Source: Rhodospirillales bacterium
Lineage (GTDB): Bacteria > Pseudomonadota > Alphaproteobacteria > Rhodospirillales > Casp-alpha2
Assembly (NCBI GenBank): GCA_018662225.1
Contig: JABJGO010000061.1
Coordinates: 1 to 34,689, forward strand
Direction of reading: 5' to 3'
Length of the DNA: 34,689 nucleotides
The notes below the pieces were generated by a model. It had not been told where the DNA came from. It saw nothing but the letters and a program-made list of their open reading frames with translations, and searched no databases. A program made the position numbers and the translations under genes. Below, one piece after another: positions 1 through 9,145 of this stretch. Within the stretch, counting starts at the first letter, position 1, and each line of letters opens with the position of its first letter.

Positions 1-2689
1 CAATTACGTGGGCACCTATGACGCTGCCAATCCGCCGCCGCTTTTCACCCCGGTGACTGTGAAGTTCCCCAAGCCTACCCCTACCCATACCCATACCAGT
101 ACCCGTATCTGTACCCGGACCCGTACCTGCACCTGTACCCGTACCCGTACCCGTACCTGTACCCGTACCCGTACCCGTACCCGTATTCAGGGGTGTGGTA
201 AGAATGTCGCGGATGACATGATCCACCGCCGATCCAAGGGCCGCATCGCCCGCCACAGCTCGGGCTTTTGTCAGGGCCAGTCGCTCCCACGTCCAGGCGT
301 TTTCCTTGTGATACTGAACGAACGTATCCAGGGTGCAGGCAATCGGCCCGGCATTACCGGATGGCCGTAATCGCATGTCCACTTCGTACAGGATGCCTTC
401 TGCCGTGGGCGCGTTGATGGCATTGATAAAGCGCTGACCCAAACGGGCAAAATATTGTGTGGGTGGCAGGCCCTTATCACCATCTGAAAGCGTATCCTCA
501 TCCGGTGTTTCGTAGATAAACACCAAATCGAGATCAGACGTGGGCGTCATCTCATGGCCGCCCAACTTGCCAAACGCGATGGTGCAAAACTGTGCGCCTT
601 CGATGCGGCCATATTTGGTGGCAAATTCCTGCTCCACAATGGGCAGCAGTTCCAGCAACGCAGATTCTGCGGTATTGCTGAGCGCCCACGATGCATCCGG
701 CGGTGAAAGCAAGCCATTCAGGCTTTGCAGGCCAATTTGAAATTTCTGGTCATTGACCCACCGACGCGAGGTATCCAGAGCATTTTCAAAGTGATCTGAG
801 TTCTGGAGATGTTTCTCCAGGGCCCTGCGCAATTGGTTCAATTTTGGTGGCGGATCAAAGAAATCAGCGGTCAGAACACCATCAAACAACGAAGGCCTGT
901 TGCTTAATAGTTCAGCCAGGCGGGGGGCTTCCCCCAGTATGTTAGCGAGTAGCGTTAGAATCTGTGGATTGGAATACAGCATGGAGAATAGCTGTACACC
1001 CGAAGGCAGGCCCGCCAGAAATTCATCAAATTTGACAAATGCTGCATCCGGGTCGGGGGTTTCGCCCAGGGCCGATAGTAAAGTAGGCGTTAGCTCGGTC
1101 AGCATTTCGCGCGCGCGCGTAGACCGCATGGCCCGGTAACGTCCATGGTGCCAGCCCCGGATCGCGGCATCGACGGTCTCCGGATTCAGGAACCCATATT
1201 TTGTGATGGTCTCTAGCGTATCGGGATCGGAATCGCTGCCCGTGAAAACAAGATTTCCACTGACAGCGCCATCAGCACTAAGGGCCGGGGCGTCTTCAAA
1301 CAGGCGTGCATAATGATCCTCAACACGCTTAAGGTGCTCCATCAGCGCGCCAACAAATGGTGCGCGGGAATCAAACCCCATAAAGATGGCCAGCTTTTCC
1401 ATACCCGCCGTATCCTGGGGCAGGGTTTGCGTCTGCTCATCGTTGATCATCTGTAACCGGTGTTCTGTACGCCGCAGAAATTCATACGCCGCAATAAGGT
1501 CATCTGCCGTATCACGAGCCACTTGTCCGCATGTTACCAGGGCGTTCAGGGCCGAAATGGTGGCGGGGCTGCGTAATTCCGTTATGCGCCCACCCCAGAT
1601 AAGCTGTTGTGTCTGCGCGAAGAATTCGATTTCCCGAATGCCGCCTCGCCCCAGCTTGATGTTGTGGCCCAGGGTGGCGACGGTTGAGCCGCCCCGCCTG
1701 GCATTGATCTGGCGTTTGATGGAATGAATGTCCTGAATGGCGGCGAAATCGAGATTCTTGCGCCACACAAAAGGACGGAGCCACTTTACAAATGCCGCAC
1801 CGGCTTCCAGATCACCCGCAACGGGTCGCGCCTTGATCATGGCAGCCCGTTCCCAGTTTTGGCCCTGACTTTCGTAGTACGTCTCAGCGGCCCGCATGGA
1901 AACGGCCAGTGGTGTGGCACCCGGATCAGGCCGCAATCGCAAGTCTGTGCGGAACACATAGCCATCGGCTGTGCGTTCATCCATGATTCGGGCGAGATCG
2001 CGGGTCATCCGAATGCAGTGCTTTTGCAACTGAACCGGGTCGCTGCATTGCATAAGGTCTGGATCAAAGACCACGATCAGGTCGATATCACTGGAGTAAT
2101 TCAGCTCAAATGACCCCAGTTTGCCCATACCCAGGACCACGTAACCCGATTCTTTTTCAGGATCGTCAGGGTGCTTGAGCGTAATAACACCTTTGGCTGC
2201 GGCCTGTTGCAGCACATGGCTGCACGCCTTGGACAGGGTTTTCTGCGCCAAATCTGACAAGCACTGCGTAATTTTCGCCAATGGCCACAAATTGCCCATA
2301 TCCGCGATAGCAATGATCAGCGCCATTTGCGACTTCGTCACCCGCAAGTGACGGGATACGGATTGAGCGTCACCAAGGCCTGTGTCGAACATGTCCAACC
2401 GCGAAAACACGTTGCTGGCGGCGCTATCCGGGCCCTGTTGAAGAACTTCGATCAGGATAGCGGGATCACTGATGCAGGTTTGACTCAGGTAGGGGCTGTT
2501 GCCAAAAACAGCGGCCAGTACATTTTGTGCATCTTTGTCACCAGTAAGGCTTTCGACTACACTAGAAAGTTGGCTATTATCCAGTTTGTGGACAGCCTCT
2601 ATCCATTGGGTCTGGCCTAAGTCACGTAGGTCAGGGCTCGAAGGGGCCGGGAAGCTGGCTTGTCGAAATTCTGGGAATAGATCATGCAT
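1..2689 (-). CDS. glnE: Bifunctional glutamine synthetase adenylyltransferase/adenylyl-removing enzyme, 3' end beyond window
   Basis: GlnE adds and removes AMP on glutamine synthetase to match its activity to nitrogen status. The minus-strand frame is open from an ATG at 2689 to the left edge, giving 896 codons without a stop. Two nucleotidyltransferase cores are visible: the N-terminal one near residues 183-204 (GMGKLGSFELNYSSDIDL) and the C-terminal one near residues 703-722 (FGKLGGHEMTPTSDLDL), each followed by the family's MRLRPSG or LRLRPDPG type segment. This two-core layout is diagnostic. From about residue 835 the frame enters a Thr-Gly hexanucleotide repeat. After it, I see no recognisable GlnE sequence, although the family normally continues for roughly 100 more residues. 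The gene is divergent from the AsmA-like gene, with about 70 bases between them. Identity is certain; the C-terminal structure is doubtful. Confidence 0.95.
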   Translation of the reverse strand, partial: MHDLFPEFRQASFPAPSSPDLRDLGQTQWIEAVHKLDNSQLSSVVESLTGDKDAQNVLAAVFGNSPYLSQTCISDPAILIEVLQQGPDSAASNVFSRLDMFDTGLGDAQSVSRHLRVTKSQMALIIAIADMGNLWPLAKITQCLSDLAQKTLSKACSHVLQQAAAKGVITLKHPDDPEKESGYVVLGMGKLGSFELNYSSDIDLIVVFDPDLMQCSDPVQLQKHCIRMTRDLARIMDERTADGYVFRTDLRLRPDPGATPLAVSMRAAETYYESQGQNWERAAMIKARPVAGDLEAGAAFVKWLRPFVWRKNLDFAAIQDIHSIKRQINARRGGSTVATLGHNIKLGRGGIREIEFFAQTQQLIWGGRITELRSPATISALNALVTCGQVARDTADDLIAAYEFLRRTEHRLQMINDEQTQTLPQDTAGMEKLAIFMGFDSRAPFVGALMEHLKRVEDHYARLFEDAPALSADGAVSGNLVFTGSDSDPDTLETITKYGFLNPETVDAAIRGWHHGRYRAMRSTRAREMLTELTPTLLSALGETPDPDAAFVKFDEFLAGLPSGVQLFSMLYSNPQILTLLANILGEAPRLAELLSNRPSLFDGVLTADFFDPPPKLNQLRRALEKHLQNSDHFENALDTSRRWVNDQKFQIGLQSLNGLLSPPDASWALSNTAESALLELLPIVEQEFATKYGRIEGAQFCTIAFGKLGGHEMTPTSDLDLVFIYETPDEDTLSDGDKGLPPTQYFARLGQRFINAINAPTAEGILYEVDMRLRPSGNAGPIACTLDTFVQYHKENAWTWERLALTKARAVAGDAALGSAVDHVIRDILTTPLNTGTGTGTGTGTGTGTGTGAGTGPGTDTGTGMGMGRGRLGELHSHRGEKRRRIGSVIGAHVI
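77..184. repeat. Hexanucleotide microsatellite, about 18 units of ACCNNN (mostly ACCCGT), inside glnE
   Basis: On the plus strand every third codon-length step is ACC, alternating with CGT, TGT, CAT and similar triplets, for about 18 consecutive 6-base units. In the glnE frame (minus strand) this reads as alternating Thr-Gly, drifting to Met-Gly and Arg-Gly at the far end. The unit length is a multiple of three, so copy-number change would keep the frame. It may be a real expansion or an assembly artefact at a contig edge. Confidence 0.9.
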
Positions 2690-2760
2690 TGTGACGCTCT
2701 CTGGTTAACCGCAAGGTGCGCGAAGCTGAATGTCTGGTCAAGACAGTACGATAACGGAGT

Positions 2761-5700
2761 GTGCCGAGTTTGATTCTTCGAACGGCTACAGGATTGGTTC
2801 AGGTACTGGCGGGATTGGCTGCCGGTTTTGTTATTGTCACGCTCGTCGCGGTGTGGATGTTGTCGCGCGGCCCGGTGTCATTGAGCTTTTTCGAAGGCCA
2901 TATGACCGAATTTCTGCACGAAGCATTCCCCACTGTAGAGATTGAATTCGACGATACGATTCTGGCCTGGGCGGGTTGGAATCGGGCCATTGATATTCGA
3001 ATTATCAATTTACGAATGGCGACTACGGATGGGAAAATGCGTGCCGAAATTCCATCGGCGTCAGTATCCATTAGCGCCCAGGCCCTGCTGCATGGTATCG
3101 CGGCACCCTCCCGGGTAGAGATGTTTGGCCCGACGATTTCCGTTTCGCTCCAGACATCGGGTGATTTTAACCTGGCCACGGCCAGTGTAGGCGCCGTTGT
3201 AACGGGACGCCTGGAGCCATACTTGCGCCAACTATCCACAAAGCCCGATCCATCCGACCCATTGGGCTATCTGAAGAAACTTACGATCAGTGATGCTGAT
3301 TTCATTGTTATCGACAAGACCAGAGAAATGTCATGGGTTACGCCGGATGCACAACTCAGCATTGTGCGCGATGGTCGCCGCATTGATGCCGACATTTCAT
3401 TCCTGGTGGATCTGACGGACACCGTTGCAGATGTTTCAATAGTCGGCAGCTACGACGACCTGACCGAGCGCGTGGACGCAGGCGTTTCCTTCAACAACTT
3501 TATCCCATCAGAAATCGCCACCACGATTCCTGAATTGAAGTTTCTTGAAGATATTCAGTTCCCCGTTCAAGGCACCTTAACCATCGCATCGTCCATTGAC
3601 GGTCAGGTAGATGGGGTTGGGGTCGATATAACAGGTGATTTCGGTCGTATTGCGCTACCCGCCTACCTCGGCGGTGACGTTACTGTGGACTCATTGGAGC
3701 TTCGCGGCCATTTCGATGCCTTGAGTAACCAAATCGAGATCGCAACGTTTGCAGCTCACCTGCCCGAAGGGTCGCACGTGCAGTTACCGGCGCCGGTCAA
3801 TCACACCATGCCACTGAGCTCGATCAAACTGTCAGGCATGTACGCTATAGAAAGCGACACGATTCAAATCCATCAACTGGATTTGGGGTTGAATGATGTG
3901 GCCGTGGCAATTGCCGGTACGGCGGCTTCTGTTTCAACGAAACCGGAAGTGGATATCCGAATTGATGTTCCTGGAATTGATTTGGAGCAGTTGGCCGTGT
4001 ACTGGCCTGCTACAATTTTGGAGGACGCTCGCACCTGGATAACGGGCTCTGTGCACACAGGCAAAATTGAAGATATCCGCGCTGATCTGAGAACGGCAAT
4101 TGACGAAGACGGGAATCTTCGGGTTGTTGATGCCCATGGGTCATACCAGTTATCGGATGTTTCCTTTAACTATGTGGATGCCATGCCGCCCATATCGGAC
4201 CTAGCAGCCTCTGTTCAGTTTAACTTAGATCGCATGGATTTCGATGTTTTGTCTGCCCATTCCGCCGGCATGACGATTGGCCAGGCGCGGGTCTCGTTGG
4301 TGGATATTTCCAGCCACAATGAAAAAGTCAGCATAAGAACGTCCCTCAACGGCAGCTTTGCTCATGCCATCGCTCTGGCCGATCGTGACCCCCTGGGCTT
4401 TGCCAAACAGGTCGGCATAGATGCTGAAAGTGTATCGGGCACAGCGGTCGTCGATCTGGCATTTGATTTCCCATTGTTGAAAGATCTTGAATGGGAGGAT
4501 GTTTCTGCATCCGCGACAGCCAATGCGTACTCGGTGAATATCCCACAAGGGTTGTTCGGGCTCGATATCTTTGGCGGCAATCTTGATATTGCCATTGATC
4601 GGGACGGCATGGATATCAATGGTGAGATGCTGTTGGAAGCATTTCCCACGGTTTTGGTCTGGCGGCAGAATTTTTCTGCCGATAAGCCTTTCAAAAATCG
4701 GTATGAGATTTCGACACACGTAACCGACGTCAAGGATGTAACGGATTTGGGGATCGATGTGAGCCCGTTTTCTGCCGATATGATCAAGGGTGCTGTGCCA
4801 CTGAGTTTACAGGTTACCGAGCAGTTCGATGGCACCTCTGTGCTTGAGGCAAACGCGGTTCTGGATTCTGTTGAGCTGGTTGCCAATGCGATCAATTGGC
4901 GCAAACCCATGGGTTCGTCAGGCAAGGCGCAGGTTACTATTGATCTGGTCAACGACCAGATATCGTCAATCCCGAAATTTGACGTGCAAACGGATGACCT
5001 GGTGGTTTCGGGAAGCGCGCTTTATGACGAACCCGGCGGCCGCCTCAGCCGTATCGACCTTGACCAGATCAAGTATGGTCGTAACGACATATCCGGACTC
5101 TTGGTGCCGGGCGGCGAGGGGGTATGGGATGCGGATTTCCGCGGTGCCAGTCTTGATCTGACCGACGTGTGGGATGAGGTTATCCATAGCGATTTGCTTA
5201 CATCAGGCGAGTCGTTCCTCGAAGATATCGGTGTGTCCGTTCAATTTGACCGCGTGTGGCTGTCTGAGGACCGTGGCGTCAACAATCTGACAGGCGCATT
5301 TGCTCGCGAGAGCGAATTGTGGGAGACGATCTACGTTACGGCAAATGTGGACAGTGGTGAATCGCTGGAAATCAAATTAACCCCGTCAGAAAAAAGCAAT
5401 GCCCGAATTCTAACGGTGTGGTCGCTTGATGCGGGTTCAGTTCTGCGAACGCTGGATATATACGATAATATGCTGGGGGGAGAGCTTTCCCTTAAAGGCC
5501 AATTCGATGACGCCCTTCCTGATCAGCCGTTACGGGGCGTTCTTGAGGTCCACGATTACCGAATTCTCAAGGCTCCAGCACTCGCCAAAGCCATCAGCAT
5601 TCTGGCGCTTACCGGCATATTGGACGCCTTGCAGGGCGAAGGCCTGGGGTTTGATCAACTGGTCCTGCCTTACCACTACGAAGACGGTATTTTGGAGCTT

Positions 5701-6045
5701 AAAGATGCCAAGGCGACCGGTGCGTCGCTTGGTTTTACGGCATCTGGCAAGGTTTATACCAATGCCAACGCTCTTGATATCGACGGCACCATCGTCCCGG
5801 TCTATGTGCTGAATTCGCTATTGGGGAATATTCCGATCATTGGAAATATTTTTTCAGGCGGCGAAGAGGGTGGCGGCTTGTTTGCGGCGAATTATTCCAT
5901 GACCGGTTCACGGGATGATCCGGATGTCAGTATCAATCCACTCAGCGTGCTCGCACCAGGTTTCCTTCGCAACATCTTTAGCTTAGGCGACGGCACCCAT
6001 TCAGGTGAACTGGAAGAACCTGACAATTCCCACAACGACCGTTAG
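2761..6045 (+). CDS. Large AsmA-like/DUF3971 inner-membrane-anchored envelope protein
   Basis: This 1094-residue protein has one N-terminal membrane segment (about residues 9-37) and a very long beta-rich periplasmic body, the build of the AsmA/YhdP/TamB-like family thought to bridge the envelope and move phospholipids. The C-terminal 180 residues hold the AsmA-like C-terminal region: LTGILDALQGEGL, HYEDGILELKDA, the VYVLNSLLGNIPIIGNIF stretch, and a closing DPDVSINPLSVLAPGFLRN. The assigned GTG start at 2761 lies only one base after GGAG (2756-2759). An in-frame TTG at 2770 has a more normal ten-base spacing and may be the true start. It is divergent from glnE and convergent with tyrS, with 13 bases between the stops. 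The family is clear; the exact substrate is not. Confidence 0.88.
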   Translation: MPSLILRTATGLVQVLAGLAAGFVIVTLVAVWMLSRGPVSLSFFEGHMTEFLHEAFPTVEIEFDDTILAWAGWNRAIDIRIINLRMATTDGKMRAEIPSASVSISAQALLHGIAAPSRVEMFGPTISVSLQTSGDFNLATASVGAVVTGRLEPYLRQLSTKPDPSDPLGYLKKLTISDADFIVIDKTREMSWVTPDAQLSIVRDGRRIDADISFLVDLTDTVADVSIVGSYDDLTERVDAGVSFNNFIPSEIATTIPELKFLEDIQFPVQGTLTIASSIDGQVDGVGVDITGDFGRIALPAYLGGDVTVDSLELRGHFDALSNQIEIATFAAHLPEGSHVQLPAPVNHTMPLSSIKLSGMYAIESDTIQIHQLDLGLNDVAVAIAGTAASVSTKPEVDIRIDVPGIDLEQLAVYWPATILEDARTWITGSVHTGKIEDIRADLRTAIDEDGNLRVVDAHGSYQLSDVSFNYVDAMPPISDLAASVQFNLDRMDFDVLSAHSAGMTIGQARVSLVDISSHNEKVSIRTSLNGSFAHAIALADRDPLGFAKQVGIDAESVSGTAVVDLAFDFPLLKDLEWEDVSASATANAYSVNIPQGLFGLDIFGGNLDIAIDRDGMDINGEMLLEAFPTVLVWRQNFSADKPFKNRYEISTHVTDVKDVTDLGIDVSPFSADMIKGAVPLSLQVTEQFDGTSVLEANAVLDSVELVANAINWRKPMGSSGKAQVTIDLVNDQISSIPKFDVQTDDLVVSGSALYDEPGGRLSRIDLDQIKYGRNDISGLLVPGGEGVWDADFRGASLDLTDVWDEVIHSDLLTSGESFLEDIGVSVQFDRVWLSEDRGVNNLTGAFARESELWETIYVTANVDSGESLEIKLTPSEKSNARILTVWSLDAGSVLRTLDIYDNMLGGELSLKGQFDDALPDQPLRGVLEVHDYRILKAPALAKAISILALTGILDALQGEGLGFDQLVLPYHYEDGILELKDAKATGASLGFTASGKVYTNANALDIDGTIVPVYVLNSLLGNIPIIGNIFSGGEEGGGLFAANYSMTGSRDDPDVSINPLSVLAPGFLRNIFSLGDGTHSGELEEPDNSHNDR

Positions 6046-6058
6046 CCCGTAGTGAGCG

Positions 6059-7312
6059 TTAAACTGATTTGATCAGGGCGTGGCGTTTCTTACCAGCAGA
6101 CAGCTTGATCACACCATTGGTATCCAGATCAGCACTGGTCACCGCCAGCGTTTCATCTTCGATACGCTGATCGTTGAGACGTGCGCCACCGCCTTTGATA
6201 AGGCGGCGTGCTTCACCATTTGAATTGGCAAGACCAGCCCGACAGAACAGGTCGTAGACGGGAATGCCCTGTTCCAGATCTGCTGACGCTACATCGGTAG
6301 ACGGCAGGTCTTCGGCCAGCGTACCTTCTTCAAAAGTCTTGCGTGCCGTTTCTGCGGCCTGATCGGCGGCATCCCGGCCGTGGCACAGGGTTGTAACCTC
6401 AGTAGCCAAAATTTTCTTGGCGTCGTTTAACTCAGCGCCTTCAAGCTTTTCCAATCGGGCAATTTCATCCAGCGGCATTTCCGTGAACAATCGCATCAAT
6501 CGACCAACATCGGCGTCTTCCGTGTTGCGCCAGTACTGCCAGTAATCGTAGGGCGACAGCATATCGGCGTTCAACCATACGGCCCCGTCGGCGGTCTTAC
6601 CCATTTTGGCGCCCGATGATGTGGTCAGCAGCGGTGTTGTTAATCCAAACAGGCTGAGATTATCACAGCGCCGACCAAGCTCGACCCCATTGACGATGTT
6701 GCCCCATTGGTCTGATCCACCCATTTGCAGGCTGCATCCATGGCGCCGACCTAATTCCAGAAAATCATAGGCTTGCAGAATCATGTAGTTGAATTCAAGG
6801 AACGACAGCGGCTGTTCCCGTTCCAGGCGCAGTTTCACGCTATCAAACGACATCATTCGATTGATGGAAAAATGCCGACCATAGTCACGCAGGAAAGGCA
6901 GGTATTGAAGGTCCTGCAACCAATCATCGTTGTTGACCATGACCGCGTCCGTGGGGCCATCACCAAACGTAAGATACTTGGCAAAGACCTGTTTGATGCC
7001 TGCCATATTGGTTTCAATGTTCTCATCACTGAGAACTTTGCGGGTGTCATCTTTGCCCGATGGGTCACCCACCTTGGTGGTGCCTGCGCCCATCAAAACG
7101 ATTGGTTTATGCCCGCTTTGCTGTAATTTTCTCAGCAACATGATGGGCAGCAAGCTACCCGCATGCAGGCTGGGTGCTGTGCAATCAAATCCGATATACG
7201 CTGTGACGACCTGGCTGGATGCCTGTGCGTCCAGTGCGTCCATGTCGGTGCACTGGTGCAGATAGCCCCGCTCGATGATGGTGTTGATAAAATCGGATTT
7301 GTATGTGGTCAT
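6059..7312 (-). CDS. tyrS: Tyrosyl-tRNA synthetase
   Basis: TyrS charges tRNA-Tyr with tyrosine. The 417-residue length is normal for the bacterial enzyme. Class I signatures are visible: HAGS at residues 50-53 in place of HIGH, and KMGKT at 236-240 in place of KMSKS. The tyrosine pocket includes [12 protein letters not shown] (about 176-187) and the GGSDQWGNI segment (198-206). An S4 RNA-binding domain closes the protein (about 350-413, with [16 protein letters not shown]). The gene is convergent with the AsmA-like gene and divergent from anmK, separated from it by 44 bases. The start ATG at 7312 gives the typical N-terminus; no strong ribosome binding site is seen in front of it. Confidence 0.97.
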   Translation of the reverse strand: MTTYKSDFINTIIERGYLHQCTDMDALDAQASSQVVTAYIGFDCTAPSLHAGSLLPIMLLRKLQQSGHKPIVLMGAGTTKVGDPSGKDDTRKVLSDENIETNMAGIKQVFAKYLTFGDGPTDAVMVNNDDWLQDLQYLPFLRDYGRHFSINRMMSFDSVKLRLEREQPLSFLEFNYMILQAYDFLELGRRHGCSLQMGGSDQWGNIVNGVELGRRCDNLSLFGLTTPLLTTSSGAKMGKTADGAVWLNADMLSPYDYWQYWRNTEDADVGRLMRLFTEMPLDEIARLEKLEGAELNDAKKILATEVTTLCHGRDAADQAAETARKTFEEGTLAEDLPSTDVASADLEQGIPVYDLFCRAGLANSNGEARRLIKGGGARLNDQRIEDETLAVTSADLDTNGVIKLSAGKKRHALIKSV

Positions 7313-7356
7313 TGTCTTAACGATCTATTGTTTGTCGTGCGTTATACCAAAGGTCA

Positions 7357-8505
7357 GTGATAGCACAATCCCACGCGTGTGAATTGAATGGCAATAATAT
7401 TGTGAACGCAAAAATCCGCCGAGCTATTGGGTTGATGAGTGGCACGTCTATGGACGGTGTGGATGCGGCATTGGTCGAAACCGATGGTGTCCACGTGCAG
7501 CCATTGGGCGCAACAGCTTTTGTGCCTATTGACCAGGGCTTCCGAGACGCCTTTCGCGCACTGGAACGGCCTGATCCGGAAAACGCATCACACTACGATC
7601 ATCTGGTGGGGGAACTGACCGCCGTTCATGCGGACGCTGTTGATGCGGTGCTGATGGCGGCTGAACTGGACCGATCTCAGATCGACGTTATCGGATTTCA
7701 CGGCCAGACGGTCTATCATGCGCCCAAAGACGGCGTGACCATTCAATTAGGCGATGGCCAAGATTTGGCCAACCGGTACCGTGTGCCGGTGGTGGCGGAT
7801 TTTCGCAGCAATGATGTGCAGGCCGGTGGTGAAGGCGCGCCGCTGGCGCCGTTGTATCACCGTGCGTTGGCGCGCGACCTGAACAAACCACTCGCCGTTC
7901 TCAATATAGGTGGCGTGGCCAATGTTACGTGGCTGGGATCAGGGGATGTTGGTGGGGATGATGACATCCTTGCATTCGATACAGGCCCCGGAAACGCCAT
8001 GATGGATGATTGGGTCCGGGCGCATACGGGAGCCGCATTTGATGAGGGCGGCGCGCTGGCGCAGACCAGCCATGTGGATCAGCAAGCACTGAGCACGTTA
8101 TTGGACCATCCCTATTTCGATACTTTACCGCCCAAATCACTGGACCGGCGGGGCTTTGATGCATCGCCGGTGTCCGGCTTGTCACTCGAAGCTGGTGCAT
8201 CCACGTTGAGTGCTTTCAGTGTGGCAGCGATTGTCCGGTCTCAGCAACACATGCCTGAACGCCCGGAACGATGGTTGATATGTGGCGGCGGGCGCCACAA
8301 TAGCACGCTGATGCAAGGACTGCGGGATGCCCTTGGGGTGCCGGTTGACTCTGTGGAAACCGTGGGTTGGGATGGTGACTATCTGGAGGCCCAGGCTTTT
8401 GCTTATTTAGCCGTGCGCGCGATGGATGGTCTACCGCTGAGTCTACCGACAACGACAGGCGTGAGCACCCCGTTGACCGGGGGGCAGGTGTTCAACCCTT
8501 GTTAG
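7357..8505 (+). CDS. anmK: Anhydro-N-acetylmuramic acid kinase
   Basis: AnmK opens and phosphorylates 1,6-anhydro-MurNAc released in peptidoglycan recycling, giving MurNAc-6-phosphate. Family signatures are in order: the ATP-binding GLMSGTSMDGVDAAL near the N-terminus, VIGFHGQTVYH, DFRSNDVQAGGEGAPLAP, LNIGGVANVTWL, DTGPGNAMMDDW, and ICGGGRHNSTLM near the C-terminus. The open frame can start at GTG 7357, which has AAAGG just upstream at short spacing. The family normally starts only a few residues before the GLMSGTS loop, so an in-frame GTG at 7402 is a credible alternative. Divergent from tyrS. Confidence 0.95.
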   Translation: MIAQSHACELNGNNIVNAKIRRAIGLMSGTSMDGVDAALVETDGVHVQPLGATAFVPIDQGFRDAFRALERPDPENASHYDHLVGELTAVHADAVDAVLMAAELDRSQIDVIGFHGQTVYHAPKDGVTIQLGDGQDLANRYRVPVVADFRSNDVQAGGEGAPLAPLYHRALARDLNKPLAVLNIGGVANVTWLGSGDVGGDDDILAFDTGPGNAMMDDWVRAHTGAAFDEGGALAQTSHVDQQALSTLLDHPYFDTLPPKSLDRRGFDASPVSGLSLEAGASTLSAFSVAAIVRSQQHMPERPERWLICGGGRHNSTLMQGLRDALGVPVDSVETVGWDGDYLEAQAFAYLAVRAMDGLPLSLPTTTGVSTPLTGGQVFNPC

Positions 8506-8839
8506 GTGTTGTTTGACTCATATAATGAAAATTGCGGATACATAACGTGAGAACATGCCCGCTTCACCTCCAGTAATAGACATTATTGATGGGGGGACCC
8601 ACTTTCGCTAATAGCCGAAGCTGTTGAAGAAGTCCGATCATATAGCGTTTTCCGTATCCACTATAGTTAGAAGCGGACATTGATCAATTTTGCAGTGTAT
8701 GACTGGCTCTACGACATCCGCGTCATCGTAGCGAATGGCCACTTCTCCTGACTAGTTAGGCTCTCAGTTCAGATGCGAATGTTCTCTGATCGGATAATTT
8801 ACATTGACTAATAGCTAAATAACTATATGTGTTGACAGC
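8506..8839. other. Intergenic region, 334 bases, no gene seen
   Basis: No convincing reading frame with a start and ribosome binding site is visible on either strand. The region is more AT-rich than its neighbours. It holds one copy of the recurring intergenic decamer AGCGGACATT (8672-8681) and, at its right end, TTGACT at 8805-8810 followed by an imperfect palindrome just before the ArsR-type gene. Confidence 0.6.
8811..8826. promoter_or_regulatory. Imperfect palindrome, candidate operator for the ArsR-type regulator
   Basis: ATAGCTAAATAACTAT matches its own reverse complement at 12 of 16 positions. It ends 13 bases before the ATG of the ArsR-type gene and follows directly after a TTGACT hexamer. 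AT-rich palindromes overlapping their own promoter are typical of ArsR-family autoregulation. The assignment rests on position and symmetry only. Confidence 0.4.
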
Positions 8840-9145
8840 ATGGTTGACAAACTTGAACAATCCAAAGCACTCGCGAGCGATGCGCGACTATCCATTTTGA
8901 GATGGCTGATCGACCCTGACGCACATTTTTTGCATCAGGTGACCGGCAAACCATCGGAGATAGGTGTCTGTGTCACCTTGCTGACAGAAAAGTTGGATAT
9001 GGCGCAACCGACTGTGAGTCGCCACTTGGAACTGCTACGTCGTGCTGGCTTCCTGACAGTGAACAAGGTCGGTCGCTGGTCCTTTTTCCAGCGTGACGAA
9101 GCCGCTGTTATCGAGTTCAAGGCGTGGATCAATGAAAATCTTTGA
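8840..9145 (+). CDS. ArsR-family winged-helix transcriptional regulator
   Basis: The 101-residue protein has the compact size of ArsR/SmtB regulators. The recognition region is clear: LTEKLDMAQPTVSRHLELL at about residues 48-66, followed by RRAGFL and a wing (VNKVGRWSFFQRDE, 74-87). No metal-binding CVC motif is present; one Cys (residue 44) lies just before the helix-turn-helix. It is therefore more likely to sense a small molecule than a metal. The 3' end overlaps the next gene by 14 bases, which suggests translational coupling and that it controls that hydrolase. No clear Shine-Dalgarno sequence precedes the ATG. Confidence 0.85.
   Translation: MVDKLEQSKALASDARLSILRWLIDPDAHFLHQVTGKPSEIGVCVTLLTEKLDMAQPTVSRHLELLRRAGFLTVNKVGRWSFFQRDEAAVIEFKAWINENL

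Noticed and set aside
77-184. CRISPR-like periodic repeat
   Set aside because: The period is six bases with no spacers; it is a microsatellite within a coding frame.
8-370. Plus-strand open frame through the hexanucleotide repeat (Thr-Arg-rich product)
   Set aside because: Beyond the repeat it is antisense to clear glnE sequence and has no recognisable domain; only its first 25 codons look protein-like, which is treated as a possible chimera.
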